Assembly: GCA_018402565.1 (NCBI GenBank)
Contig: JAGYIQ010000002.1
Location: forward strand, 806,001-870,000
Length of the DNA: 64,000 nt
Origin: Pirellulaceae bacterium
Lineage (GTDB): Bacteria > Planctomycetota > Planctomycetia > Pirellulales > Pirellulaceae
Direction of reading: 5' to 3'
Part shown: positions 18,506 through 27,924 of the stretch, piece by piece
Numbering within the stretch: position 1 is the first letter of the stretch
Layout of the letters: the number at the start of each line of letters is the position of its first letter
Notes under the pieces: generated by a model
Databases searched by the model: none
Told to the model about the DNA's origin: nothing
The model's input: the letters and a program-made list of their open reading frames with translations, nothing else
Position numbers and translations under genes: made by a program

Positions 18506-20959
18506 TCAATGGTTAAAGAGGAACTCGGGTGTGTTCAACACCGCCCAGAACACATCGTGCAGTCCCTCGGTCGGGTTGCCCGCCTCACCCACCATGGTCA
18601 CGAGGCGCTGCAATTCTTCTGGCAGTGGATCGCGTGAGAACGCCCGGCGGTAGATCTCGACGATGACAGCGGCCGGTTCCTGGCCTTCGCCCATCATCTT
18701 TTCGATCAGCCCGCCCTCGCGACACTTTTGATGGACGGTTTCGCCGTTGAGCAAGTGCAGTGCCTGCGACAGGTTGGGCTCCATCACAACTTCGCAGCTG
18801 CACACCGTCTCGCGTGTCGCGCGGCCGAAGGTCGTGAGGAAATAATTTGAGGTGTTGCCGTCGGCGATCTGCACGGCGCGTGCCCCGTAGGCCAAGCCAC
18901 GGAACTTATTGCCGGTATCGGTGACCTGGGAGATCACATCCAACAGCACCTCGGCGCGGAGCCGATTCAAGTACCGCCGCGAAAAGTTGGTCTCGTCCGT
19001 CGCGTTGCTGGCGTTCGCCTGAGTACTCAACTGGTACGTCCGCGAGTTGCAAATATCGCGAACCAATTGTTTGAAGTCAAAATTGGAGGCGGCGAATCGT
19101 TCACCCAGGGCATTCAACAGGGCTTCGTTGACAGCCGGATTGCTGATGCGAACGTCGTCCACCTCGTTGACAATGCCCTTGCCGAAGAAATGGGCCCAAA
19201 CGATGTTGGACAGGTTCTTGGCAAAGAAGGGATTCTCGGCCGAGGTCAGCCAATTGGCCATTATCTCGCGGCGATCCTGCCCCGGAGCGATCTCGGGCTG
19301 ACTGCCACCCAAGAACTTGGGCGCCATCACGCGACCGCCCACCAAGTGCCGAACATCTCCCCCACCGGCATTGAACACGATGACCTCGCGAGGGTCCTCG
19401 CCGGGCTTGCGACCGACTTGCGAAAAGAAGGCGGCAAAGCTGTAGTAGTCGTCCATCGTCCAGCGGTCGAACGGATGGTTATGACACTGGGCACATTGCG
19501 TTCGCATGCCCATGAAGACTTGGGCCACATTTTCCGCCACCTTTAATGTGTCCGTCTCCATTTGGTAGTAGTTGGTGGACGGCGTGGAGAACGTGCCACC
19601 CTTGGACGCCAACAGATCGCGGACCATACGGTTGATCGGCACGTCATCGGCGATCTGTTGTTGTAGCCAGTTGAAATACAGCAGAGCGGACTTGTAGCTG
19701 ACATTGATCGTGGAGCGAATCTGCAACAGTTCGGCCCACTTCATCACCCACATCTCGACGAACTCTTTCCGCTCCAACAGCATGTCGATGGCCTTGGCCC
19801 GCTTCTGGGGATCGGTGTCGGCCACGAATTCTTGCAGTTCCAGCGCTGTGGGCAACATGCCACAAATGTCGATATAAACCCGTCGCAGGAACGTCTGATC
19901 GTCACACAATTCGGACGGCGTGATTCGCAGACGCTTCCACTTTTCATACATCAGTTCGTCGATGTAATTGTTGGGCGAGGGGACATCCCAGACGAACTCG
20001 AGGTCTTTCGGCAAAACAATGAACTGGCTGCCAACGGTGTGCGTGTCGTAGCGGGCCATCACAAACGCTTCACCGCGCTGATCCGCGGTGACCTCGCCGG
20101 CTTGCGTCACCGCCGCCGACGAATCATTCGCTGAAGAAAAATAAGCCAATTCCGTCACATCTCGAGTTGTGCCGTCACTGTAGCGAGCCAGCACCGTGAG
20201 TTGCTGTGTCGCACCCGGACCATTGAGCACGCCACCGGCCGGATAAAGTTCCACCGTAGTCACTTCCGGCACTGGGCCGGCATCGTCCGGTGCTCCATTG
20301 CGGAGCCATTCCAACAGCGTGCGGTAATAGCGACTATCTTCCTTGAACAAGGCTCCCGCGCTGTGCGACACCGTGCCTACGGCCTTCTCCAGCAACAGGC
20401 TCCGCTCGGGAAAGGCCAAGTCCACGCGACGACCCAGTTGTTCCCGCAGCAGTCGATGGTAATCCCCGGCTGGATCAAATCCAAATAATGAAAGATTAAA
20501 ACCATCCTTGCCACGTGCCGCTCCATGACAACTGCCCGCGTTGCAACCACTCCGCATGAAGACGGGCATCACATCTTGGCGGAAGCTCAGCGGCAAGGTC
20601 TCAGTGGCTCGCTGGACCGCCAAGGGAACGACGATCGATTGCCCGCCAAACTGCACGGTGATCTGCCCTTCCCCATCGCGTTGCGGTCGCAGCAGATTCC
20701 CTTCAAGCACAACCAAATCCGCCGGTTCAACGGTTATGGTCATCGCTGCCGTGACGTCCTCGGTCAGACCGTTGGATCGCTCGATCTGGCCCACCAAGGT
20801 CTGCTGATCGCGGGTTGTCGTCAAGGAAACGGCGGGCGGATAAACCGACAGCCGCACGATATCGCTCGAGACCACGGGTTCTTGGGCTTCGAGCCGCTCG
20901 GATAGAACGACCAAACCCAGGAAGGTTGCACACAGGCAAAACAAACGGTGCGATTTCAT
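18506..20959 (-). CDS. DUF1549/DUF1553 protein with bacterial Ig-like segments and cytochrome-like motifs
   Basis: 817 residues. Signal peptide MKSHRLFCLCATFLGLVVLS. Two Ig-like (Big2-type) stretches lie at about 40-110 and 230-310. Between them, FMRSGCNAGSCHGAARGKDG is the haem-type motif region of planctomycete cytochromes. DUF1549 follows (PNNYIDELMYEKW, then QCAQCHNHPFDRW with a CAQCH motif) and then DUF1553 (IVWAHFFGKGIVNEVDDVR, ending PEFLFNH). Starts 36 bases after the PPC gene's stop. The DUF1549/DUF1553 pair is a hallmark of planctomycetes and Verrucomicrobia, often next to DUF1501 genes as here; biochemical role unknown. Confidence 0.93.
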   Translation of the reverse strand: MKSHRLFCLCATFLGLVVLSERLEAQEPVVSSDIVRLSVYPPAVSLTTTRDQQTLVGQIERSNGLTEDVTAAMTITVEPADLVVLEGNLLRPQRDGEGQITVQFGGQSIVVPLAVQRATETLPLSFRQDVMPVFMRSGCNAGSCHGAARGKDGFNLSLFGFDPAGDYHRLLREQLGRRVDLAFPERSLLLEKAVGTVSHSAGALFKEDSRYYRTLLEWLRNGAPDDAGPVPEVTTVELYPAGGVLNGPGATQQLTVLARYSDGTTRDVTELAYFSSANDSSAAVTQAGEVTADQRGEAFVMARYDTHTVGSQFIVLPKDLEFVWDVPSPNNYIDELMYEKWKRLRITPSELCDDQTFLRRVYIDICGMLPTALELQEFVADTDPQKRAKAIDMLLERKEFVEMWVMKWAELLQIRSTINVSYKSALLYFNWLQQQIADDVPINRMVRDLLASKGGTFSTPSTNYYQMETDTLKVAENVAQVFMGMRTQCAQCHNHPFDRWTMDDYYSFAAFFSQVGRKPGEDPREVIVFNAGGGDVRHLVGGRVMAPKFLGGSQPEIAPGQDRREIMANWLTSAENPFFAKNLSNIVWAHFFGKGIVNEVDDVRISNPAVNEALLNALGERFAASNFDFKQLVRDICNSRTYQLSTQANASNATDETNFSRRYLNRLRAEVLLDVISQVTDTGNKFRGLAYGARAVQIADGNTSNYFLTTFGRATRETVCSCEVVMEPNLSQALHLLNGETVHQKCREGGLIEKMMGEGQEPAAVIVEIYRRAFSRDPLPEELQRLVTMVGEAGNPTEGLHDVFWAVLNTPEFLFNH

Positions 20960-20995
20960 GGCAGGACCAAGCTCAGGGGGCTGGAGGGATCGCGA

Positions 20996-23608
20996 CTAAT
21001 TCTTTTTGGCTTCCAAACGCAATTTTTCGAGGCGGGACAGAGGCTTCTCCACCGGTGGCGGAGGTGCTTCTGCCGGAGGTGCCTCTGCGGGCGGCGTCTC
21101 TGCGGGCGGGGCCGCGGGTGGTTCCTCTTTCGGCAATGGGACGTCCACTTGCAGTTCGAAGCTACCCGCATTGGCAACCACGGACTCGCCATTGACGGGG
21201 ATGGTGACTTGGCAGAACACGCCGCGGTGTTTCCCGGCATTGGTGTCGGCCGATGTCTTGATGCGGAAGACAATCTCCTCCGTCTCCGACGTGAACTTCA
21301 AGGTCTCGACCTCGCAGTTGGGCGGCAACCCAAACAGCTGGGCGGTGGCCTCGCCGCTGAACGCCGTCACGTGATTGATCTTGCAGGGCACCAGCACCGT
21401 TTCGCCCTGCTCGCAGCCGGCTCGTGGGATTTCCATGGTCACGTAGGGAGCGGCAACCTCCAAAGTCGCCAATTGACTGCTGCTCCAGGCCGGCCCCCCG
21501 ACATCGGACATGCCAATCGCGTAGATCGGCCACGACCCCACCTGAGCATTGCCAGCCGCGTTGAGCGGATACAGGCCCTCGGTTTGATCCGGGGGAATCT
21601 GAATATTTCCCCGAGTTCCCACGCCCGGCGAGCGAAACGGGAACTCGACATGGATGTTCCCGCTGAAACCCTCATCACGATGCACAATCACACGGATGTC
21701 CTTGGTGCCGTTGTGAACCAACGGGGACTGCGGCTGCTGGATTTCAATGCGGAACGGCAACTTCTCCACCACGGCAATCGCCAATTGCTGAACCTCGCCC
21801 GTGATGTACTTCGAGTTATTCGGCTCGCCCAAGACAAAGTCGGCCGAGTTGCGAAACTGGCCGCGAATGGCTTGGGCCGGATCGGCATGCCGTGCGGAGA
21901 GCGTCAGCAGTTGTCCGCCAATCGGGGCGTCCTCCGCCGCCGTGAAGACCACGGGCATCTGATTCAGATTGGCGGCCATCGGCTGGGCTTCCACGCCGAT
22001 CCCCGCCGGCAAGCCCTCGGTTTCCAGTACCAACTCCCCGCCGAAGTTGACACGGTTGCCCAAGAGCAACGTACCGAAGCGGCCGCCGCGAGGCACAAAA
22101 ATGGTCTGCCGGTACTGGCCGAATTGCTCAATCCGCGGGATCTCGATCGTCAGCGATGGCTTGACCGCCTGGAACTCCACTCGGTAGACAAAGTCGTTGC
22201 GACCGCGGTTGAGATGATCGTGGATCCAGAGAATGTAATCCCCGTCCTCCGGCACGGTCCAACGCAGGTACGGATCCGGGCCACGCGCATCGTCATTGCC
22301 GACCAGATACGTCCCGTCGGCTTTGAGCAAGTGCATGACGGGATCCAAGCCAGAGCGAATGCGGCGACCGTAGACTTCGATGTCCCAGACCTGTCCCTGT
22401 TTCGCAGTAAATCGAAAATAGTCCTGATCCTTGTCTTCCGAGATCACGCCGTTGACGGCGGCGGGGAAGTCGATCGGCGTGGCGGTCGCGACCTCGTTGT
22501 TCGGCTCGGCCTCCAACGCGTTGGGCAACTCACTCAGGCGAAACGCCAAGCCAGAAGGCGCCTGGCCACGCGCATCCGCCGCATGGACCAAAAAGTTTTC
22601 GTCCGCGGTTGTCGGCAACGTCAACTCACTGGAAAAGACCCCCAAAGCATCGCCCAAGTATTGCAACTGCACGGTTTGTCCCAACGGCCCGCCCGCCGGA
22701 TATACCGCGGTCGGACGCGGGAAGTCGCCCACATGCAATTGGTAACGGCATTGGTCGTTGCCGCCAAAACTGCTCTCTCTCACCAGAATATAATAGGTGC
22801 CATCGGAGGGAATCTGCACGCTGCAGACGCCGTCCTGAGCGGCCAAGGCCGAATCATCGGAGACCGCCAGCTCGAAGCGGTCGGCATCCAAGATCGCGAT
22901 GTACGGATCGAAGAGGAAGCTGCCCAACCGCATGGCCACCACTTCCACACTCAGCCGCTGCCCCTGTTGGCACTGCACCGCGTAGTAGTCGACGTCCTCG
23001 TTGGTCACGACACCGTCTACGACCACATTCAGAGGGATGACTTGGGCCGAAGCCAGGTCGTTGTTCGGTTCCACCTCAGCGACCGCGGCCAACTGATTGA
23101 CCCAGAAGGGCCGATAATCGCTGATCCCCGTCGCCGTCCGCACCTGGGCAATGTGTCGCCCGACCGGCACATCGGCCGCCACAGCGACAACCGCCTTGAT
23201 CCGATTGTTGTCGACCATCTCGATCGACTGGACTTGAAACCCGGGACTGTAGAAGAAGATCTCCTGGGCATCCCCCAATCGCTCGCCGACGAACTCCAAC
23301 GTCTGCGTTTGCCCGCGTTGCACGCCGCGTGGCAAAATCAAGTTCAGCCGCGGGGAGCTGGCGAGGGAGGCCACCGCCACTCCCGACCCCGCCACATTGG
23401 TTTTTGCCACTCCCGACCCCGCCATGGCAGGTTTCGCGACCACCGGTTTCGCAGCCATGGGTTTGGAGACCATAGGTTTCGAGACCATGGGCGTCGCGGG
23501 AGGGCAGACACCGCGGCCGCAGGCACCGCGTGGAGCCGGGTTCGCCCAGATCACCGCGTTCACGACCAAGCAGCAGGCGATCAGGAAGTTGGCAGTGGAC
23601 TTGTTCAT
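20996..23608 (-). CDS. Secreted protein with pre-peptidase C-terminal (PPC) domains
   Basis: 870 residues from ATG at 23608 (preceded by GAGG; an in-frame upstream start at 23638 lacks a signal peptide at its front). Signal peptide MNKSTANFLIACCLVVNAVIW. A low-complexity stretch of MVSKP/VAKP units follows (about 40-75). Then come beta-rich domains with PPC signatures: EVEPNNDLASAQVIPLNV with DEDVDYYAVQ, and a second EAEPNNEVATATPIDFP with DKDQDYFRF. The C-terminus is Ala/Pro-rich. Second gene of the DUF1501 operon, 69 bases after it. Likely extracytoplasmic and binding or structural; no catalytic motif seen. Confidence 0.88.
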   Translation of the reverse strand: MNKSTANFLIACCLVVNAVIWANPAPRGACGRGVCPPATPMVSKPMVSKPMAAKPVVAKPAMAGSGVAKTNVAGSGVAVASLASSPRLNLILPRGVQRGQTQTLEFVGERLGDAQEIFFYSPGFQVQSIEMVDNNRIKAVVAVAADVPVGRHIAQVRTATGISDYRPFWVNQLAAVAEVEPNNDLASAQVIPLNVVVDGVVTNEDVDYYAVQCQQGQRLSVEVVAMRLGSFLFDPYIAILDADRFELAVSDDSALAAQDGVCSVQIPSDGTYYILVRESSFGGNDQCRYQLHVGDFPRPTAVYPAGGPLGQTVQLQYLGDALGVFSSELTLPTTADENFLVHAADARGQAPSGLAFRLSELPNALEAEPNNEVATATPIDFPAAVNGVISEDKDQDYFRFTAKQGQVWDIEVYGRRIRSGLDPVMHLLKADGTYLVGNDDARGPDPYLRWTVPEDGDYILWIHDHLNRGRNDFVYRVEFQAVKPSLTIEIPRIEQFGQYRQTIFVPRGGRFGTLLLGNRVNFGGELVLETEGLPAGIGVEAQPMAANLNQMPVVFTAAEDAPIGGQLLTLSARHADPAQAIRGQFRNSADFVLGEPNNSKYITGEVQQLAIAVVEKLPFRIEIQQPQSPLVHNGTKDIRVIVHRDEGFSGNIHVEFPFRSPGVGTRGNIQIPPDQTEGLYPLNAAGNAQVGSWPIYAIGMSDVGGPAWSSSQLATLEVAAPYVTMEIPRAGCEQGETVLVPCKINHVTAFSGEATAQLFGLPPNCEVETLKFTSETEEIVFRIKTSADTNAGKHRGVFCQVTIPVNGESVVANAGSFELQVDVPLPKEEPPAAPPAETPPAEAPPAEAPPPPVEKPLSRLEKLRLEAKKN

Positions 23609-23677
23609 GGCGAGAACCTCGCGGGCAACGGCGGGCAACGGCGGGAGGGAGGGCGGAAGGGAGGCGAGAGGCAGGGA

Positions 23678-24985
23678 TCAGGCGATGATTTCTTTGACGA
23701 CACGACCACCGTCGACGATCTCGATGGGGCGATCGCCGGGGGCCATCAGTTCCTTGTCCGCGATGATGCCCATCCGATCGTACATCGTGGTGGCCCAATC
23801 TTCGACGGTCAGCGGATTGTCTTCCGGCTCGCTGGCCGTGGAATTGCTGCTGCCGTAGACGATTCCCTTCTTCAATCCACCGCCGGCCATGACCGTGGTG
23901 AATACCTTGGGCCAGTGATCTCGGCCACCGGTCTGGTTGATTTTCGGGGTCCGACCGAATTCGGTGCACAGGCAGACGAGGGTGCTGTCCAGCAAGCCGC
24001 GTTCCTCCAAGTCACGGATCAGAGTGGCAAAGCCTTGGTCGAGCGCTGGGGTTTGTCCGCGCATCGCCCCTTCAATGTTGTCGTGATGGTCCCAGCCGCC
24101 GTAAGTCAGCGAGACAAAGCGCACACCGGCCTCGACCAAACGCCGCGCCAACAACATGCGGGCACCTGCGGTATTGCGGCCGTAGCGATCGCGGGTGGCC
24201 GCATCCTCTTGCTCGATGTCGAAAGCCGCGCGCGCCTTCTCGCTGCTGAGAATCGAATAGGCTCGCTGATAGAAGGTGTCGACGGCGTCCAACGAATCGG
24301 CCTGCTCCTTGGAGGTAAAGTACTCATTGACCGCTTCCAGCATGTTGCGCCGCCGCCCGAAACGCTGGATATCGACCCCACCCGGCAGTTCCAAGTCACG
24401 TACTTTAAAGCCCGCATCGGCCGGATCCGCCCCCAAGCTGAAGCCCGCGTACGACGAGCTCAAGTAGCCCGTGCCCGCATAAATATTGGGCTGATTGGGG
24501 ATCAGCACGTACGGCGGCAAGTCATTCCGCGGGCCAAATTCATGGGCCACGACACTACCCATGCTGGGGTACTGCAACGCGGGGCTGGGACGGTACCCCG
24601 TAAACATGTTGTGGGTGCCGCGTTCGTGGGCCGCCTCACCGTGGGTCATCGAAGGACACAGGCAGAGCCGATCCGCGATCTGAGCCGTCTGCGGCAGAAG
24701 TTCGCTGAAACGCACCCCCGGCAGGCTGGTGGCAATGCTGTTGAGCGGCCCGCGGTACTCCAGCGGAGCGTAGGGCTTGGGGTCAAACGACTCCTGATGA
24801 GCCATCCCACCCGGTAAAAAGATGAAGATGGCGCTCTTGGCCGGCCCCTCCTTCGAGGCGTAATCCTTCTGATCCGCCTGGGCCGATTGCAGCCGCAAAA
24901 AATCAGTGAACGTCAGCCCCAAGCCGGTCAAAACCCCGACATTGAGCACATTTCGACGGGACAGAGCGTGATCCGAACAACGCAT
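23678..24985 (-). CDS. DUF1501 domain protein with Tat signal
   Basis: 435 residues. The N-terminus has a twin-arginine motif (LSRRNVLNVG) before a hydrophobic stretch, typical of DUF1501. Family signatures: IFIFLPGGMAHQESFDPKP, THGEAAHERGTHNMFTGYRP, GWDHHDN, CTEFGRTPKINQTGGRDHWP. DUF1501 belongs to the alkaline-phosphatase/sulfatase-like fold; the substrate is unknown. It is first in the minus-strand operon with the PPC, DUF1549/DUF1553 and cytochrome/WD40 genes, and is preceded by a strong Shine-Dalgarno site. Export as a folded protein by the Tat route fits a metal cofactor; that is inference. Confidence 0.94.
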   Translation of the reverse strand: MRCSDHALSRRNVLNVGVLTGLGLTFTDFLRLQSAQADQKDYASKEGPAKSAIFIFLPGGMAHQESFDPKPYAPLEYRGPLNSIATSLPGVRFSELLPQTAQIADRLCLCPSMTHGEAAHERGTHNMFTGYRPSPALQYPSMGSVVAHEFGPRNDLPPYVLIPNQPNIYAGTGYLSSSYAGFSLGADPADAGFKVRDLELPGGVDIQRFGRRRNMLEAVNEYFTSKEQADSLDAVDTFYQRAYSILSSEKARAAFDIEQEDAATRDRYGRNTAGARMLLARRLVEAGVRFVSLTYGGWDHHDNIEGAMRGQTPALDQGFATLIRDLEERGLLDSTLVCLCTEFGRTPKINQTGGRDHWPKVFTTVMAGGGLKKGIVYGSSNSTASEPEDNPLTVEDWATTMYDRMGIIADKELMAPGDRPIEIVDGGRVVKEIIA

Positions 24986-24992
24986 GGGAAAT

Positions 24993-24998
24993 CCTCCT
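24993..24998 (-). promoter_or_regulatory. Consensus Shine-Dalgarno AGGAGG before the DUF1501 gene
   Basis: AGGAGG on the minus strand, 7 bases before ATG 24985. It fixes the start of the first gene of the operon and is one of the few consensus sites in the window. Confidence 0.85.
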
Positions 24999-26226
24999 GA
25001 GTGGGGTCAACGACGGGGACTGAGTTTGGGGCCAGTGGGGTAAGGGACCAAATACGGTACGGGACCAACGGGTATCAAGCGGCCGCCAAGTCCCGTCCAA
25101 CGACTCGTCCGTGCCACAACACCGAGCTTCCACGCTGCCGGGCGCAGACTGGTCGGAAGGCAACCTGGTCGGGCGGCGTTGTTGTGAGCAGGGATTTCAG
25201 CAGAGCCGCCAGCCCAACGGCCAGTCACCAGCCCAGCGGCCGGCCACCAGCCCATCGGCCAGTCAGTGGGGACACGGGTTCCGATCGCCGTCTCCAGCAA
25301 CCGAACGCCACGCGAAACAGGTAGGTAGCCCGCCGGGCCAACGGTCCCGTTTGCGGGAGTCGTCAGCCGCGGACTGCCGGTACGACACTCACCAGCAGTT
25401 TGTCCGCTTGAATAAGTGTGCGATCGGCTAAAGGCTGGTCAACCCAAACTTCAGGCCCACAGGGGTGGGCTTGCCAGCCGGGTTGGGTGGGACCAATGGT
25501 GGGACCAATGGTTAGGCCAGTAATGGCCAGTAGTTAGGCCAGTGGGGTGGGTCAACGGTCGGACGCTCGCCAGCGCCGCCACAAGGTTCAGAATTGGACT
25601 GCCTCACCCAGATTCTGGGGGTACACGCCACCGGTGCTCCGGCGGCCAAGCTGCCACAAGGTGGTCATTATGGTCGGAGACATGGAGCGGAGCAACAGGC
25701 ACGAAAAAATTTTCTTGGTTGTTGCAAGCTTGAATCCGCCAACCCGCACTCGCCTCTCCGCCTGGTCTCGAAATCCACCCTGAACCAAAAAAACGCTCTA
25801 CAGGGGAGACACGACGGACTGCTGGACGAGACATTTTGCTGAAACCGACGGTCGCCCCAGCGAGTATCTACCCCAGGTGCCGGAGGAACTGGCGGAAAAG
25901 TCGGGAAAATCGGTTGGCCGTCCGGCCTGTTCACGGGTTTCCGCCCGGACGCCCGCACCCGAACACTTTGGCGTGCTCCGCCTGGCAACTATGCTGGCGG
26001 TGGCGGTGGAGAGGCCTCAGCCGCCGCGTTTTTTTCGCGAAACCTTGCCGCCGGAAGCGGGTTCCATTGGATAGGAGCGGCGGACAGGTCTGGTTTCCTT
26101 GGGCTGGTGTCCTTGGGCTGGTGTGACTTCCGCGAAAGTTGGGAACGGAAACGGCGAGTGTCGTCAGGTCGTTCCGTTTGAGAAACAGATTGACAGGCAA
26201 TTGAACGGGTATTTTGGAGAAGGGTC
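24999..26226. other. Intergenic 1.2 kb between two divergent operons, short direct repeats only
   Basis: No convincing gene. It holds low-complexity direct repeats, for example CCAGCCCAACGGCCAGTCA variants at about 25208-25265 and GGGACCAATGGT/TTAGGCCAGT variants at about 25488-25545. It must contain the promoters of the DUF1501 operon (minus) and of gspG (plus); I could not identify boxes with confidence. Confidence 0.5.
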
Positions 26227-26679
26227 ATGAAGAGTAATCGTTGGAACCGTGGTTTTCGGCCGAGCAGCACGCGCTCTGTGGCGACCGCGCTGCGTGGCGG
26301 CTTTACGCTGCTGGAAGTGATGCTGGTATTGGCCATCATCATCGTTTTGGCCGGGATCGGCGTGGGTGCCATGATGAACGCCCAGGACGATGCCAACGAT
26401 CGCCAGGCCCAGATCAAGGCTCGCGGTTACGCCGAAGCCTGCAAGCGATTTAAGATCGATGTCGGATTTTTCCCGCAACAACTAGAGGATCTGGCGATGC
26501 GTCCTCAGGGCGTGAGTGAGCGGAAGTGGCGGCGTCCCTACATCGAGAAGTTGGAATCTGACCCATGGGGCAACCCGTACGTGGTGCAGGCCGACCCGAC
26601 CACCAACCGGATCCTGGTGCTATCGGCTGGTAAAGATGGCAAAATGGGCACCGAGGATGACATTTCCAGCGAAGACTAG
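26227..26679 (+). CDS. gspG: Type II secretion major pseudopilin GspG
   Basis: 150 residues. The prepilin peptidase site RGG|FTLLEVML lies at residues 25/26, with Glu at +5 of the mature protein and a hydrophobic N-terminal helix. The C-terminal half has the GspG signature: a DPWGNPYV motif and a calcium-binding-type loop GKDGKMGTEDD. The leader, about 25 residues, is longer than usual. GGAGAAGG precedes the ATG. First of seven collinear gsp genes; an intrinsic terminator lies between it and gspH, which suggests gspG is made in excess, as expected for the major pseudopilin. Confidence 0.95.
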   Translation: MKSNRWNRGFRPSSTRSVATALRGGFTLLEVMLVLAIIIVLAGIGVGAMMNAQDDANDRQAQIKARGYAEACKRFKIDVGFFPQQLEDLAMRPQGVSERKWRRPYIEKLESDPWGNPYVVQADPTTNRILVLSAGKDGKMGTEDDISSED

Positions 26680-26685
26680 TCCCGC

Positions 26686-26749
26686 GGGCCTGTTTCATGG
26701 GCCTGTTTCGCGGGCCTGTTTCGCGGGCCTGTTTGGCGGGCCTGGGCCG
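26686..26749 (+). repeat. Tandem 13-bp repeat GGGCCTGTTTCGC, about five copies
   Basis: In the gspG 3' untranslated region, between its stop codon and the terminator. Confidence 0.8.
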
Positions 26750-26793
26750 GCTCGGTGAGGATTCGCCCCAGGTCAAGTTTTCCCGAAATGGAT

Positions 26794-26820
26794 TGCCCGT
26801 GGAAGCCACGGGCATTTTTT
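26794..26820 (+). terminator. Intrinsic terminator after gspG
   Basis: Perfect 9-bp stem TGCCCGTGG/CCACGGGCA with loop AAG, followed by six T. It sits inside the gsp cluster, before gspH, so readthrough or a second promoter must feed the rest. Confidence 0.88.
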
Positions 26821-26869
26821 ATGACTGATCGGGCGGCGTTGTTGATGGGTCTCGGAGGGGACATCCGGC

Positions 26870-27493
26870 ATGCATAACAAATCGATGAGCAGAGTTCGCG
26901 GCCGACTCGGCTGGCGTGACCAGCATGGTTGCTACGGGGCAGCCGGTGGCTACACGCTGCTCGAGCTGTTGCTGGTCATGGGGATCCTCGTCGTCCTGGC
27001 CGGGATCACCATGCCGATGGCGTTGGACACGCTGGACACGCATCGGCTGCGGGCATCCGCCGATCGCATTCAGGGTGCCTTTGCCGAGGCGAGGAATCAG
27101 GCCATTCGCTCGGGGAACGAGGTGGCGTTCTATTACCAGCCCGGTTTTCGCACGTTTTTTGTGATGGAGTTTAACCCGCTGGTCCCCAGTCCTCTGCCGT
27201 TGGTGCCCAACGAGGAATTGGCCCGCGACAGCACATCGGATCTCCGCGGCAATATCCTGGAAATGGGCGTAACCTTTGCGGGAGCCGACGTCAGCCCCGA
27301 CTCCCGCTCGCAGGTTTCAGCGGTCACCGACGTGCCCAATTACCAACGAATCCTGTTTTATCCGGACGGAACTGCTCAGCCGGCTCGCGTGTTCATCGCC
27401 GATCGGCAGGGAACGGGGCTGCGAATCGAACTGCGTTCGTTGACTGGCACATCGATTGTCAGCGACATGTTATTGGTATCGGATTTTCGCTAA
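26870..27493 (+). CDS. gspH: Type II secretion minor pseudopilin GspH-like
   Basis: 207 residues. Prepilin site AGG|YTLLELLLV at residues 27/28 with Glu +5, then a hydrophobic helix and the GspH/FimT-type region RLRASADRIQGAFAEARNQA followed by a beta-rich C-terminus. The stop overlaps the gspI start (TAATG), so the two are translationally coupled. The assignment as GspH rests on order (G-H-I-J-K) and on the helix pattern; the C-terminal domain is poorly conserved in this family. Confidence 0.85.
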   Translation: MHNKSMSRVRGRLGWRDQHGCYGAAGGYTLLELLLVMGILVVLAGITMPMALDTLDTHRLRASADRIQGAFAEARNQAIRSGNEVAFYYQPGFRTFFVMEFNPLVPSPLPLVPNEELARDSTSDLRGNILEMGVTFAGADVSPDSRSQVSAVTDVPNYQRILFYPDGTAQPARVFIADRQGTGLRIELRSLTGTSIVSDMLLVSDFR

Positions 27494-27924
27494 TGAGACT
27501 CGAGCAACCTAGCGCGAACAGTTGGTCCAACGCCGGTCGTCTTCCCGCGGCGGGGATGACGATTCTGGAGGTGTTATTGGCGTTGCTGGTCTTGGTCGTG
27601 GCACTCGCTGGCATCGGCTCTTTGACCACCATGGGACGGCAAAGCGGTGCGGACGCGCGGGACCTGACGATGGGGCAACTGCTGTGCGAGGGGAAGATGG
27701 CCGAGATTTCATCGGGAGTCAGCCCAGCGAACAGCACGAGTGGCATTTTCCAGGAGGATCCCGATTGGATCTTCAGTGTGCAGGCCGCGCCGGCCGACAC
27801 GCCGGGTTTGCTGAGCGTCCGCGTGACGGTGACACAGAACCCGCAAACCTACGACCAGCCGATGGAATTTGTCCTCGTGCGGTGGGTCCCCGATCCGGAC
27901 TACGCAGCGGAGTTGGCCCAATGA
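27493..27924 (+). CDS. gspI: Type II secretion minor pseudopilin GspI-like
   Basis: 143 residues, ATG overlapping the gspH stop. Prepilin site AAG|MTILEVLLALLVL at residues 21/22 with Glu +5. MT at +1/+2 is typical of GspI (MTLLEV). A GspI-like pattern follows: an LCEGKMAEI segment, then strands ending MEFVLVRWVP. The stop overlaps the gspJ start (ATGA). In known systems GspI nucleates the tip complex with GspJ and GspK. Confidence 0.87.
   Translation: MRLEQPSANSWSNAGRLPAAGMTILEVLLALLVLVVALAGIGSLTTMGRQSGADARDLTMGQLLCEGKMAEISSGVSPANSTSGIFQEDPDWIFSVQAAPADTPGLLSVRVTVTQNPQTYDQPMEFVLVRWVPDPDYAAELAQ

Noticed and set aside
20948..24817. 1289-codon plus-strand frame opposite the PPC and DUF1501 genes
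   Set aside because: Antisense shadow of two well-supported minus-strand genes with signal peptides and known domains; GC-rich codon bias keeps the complementary frame open.
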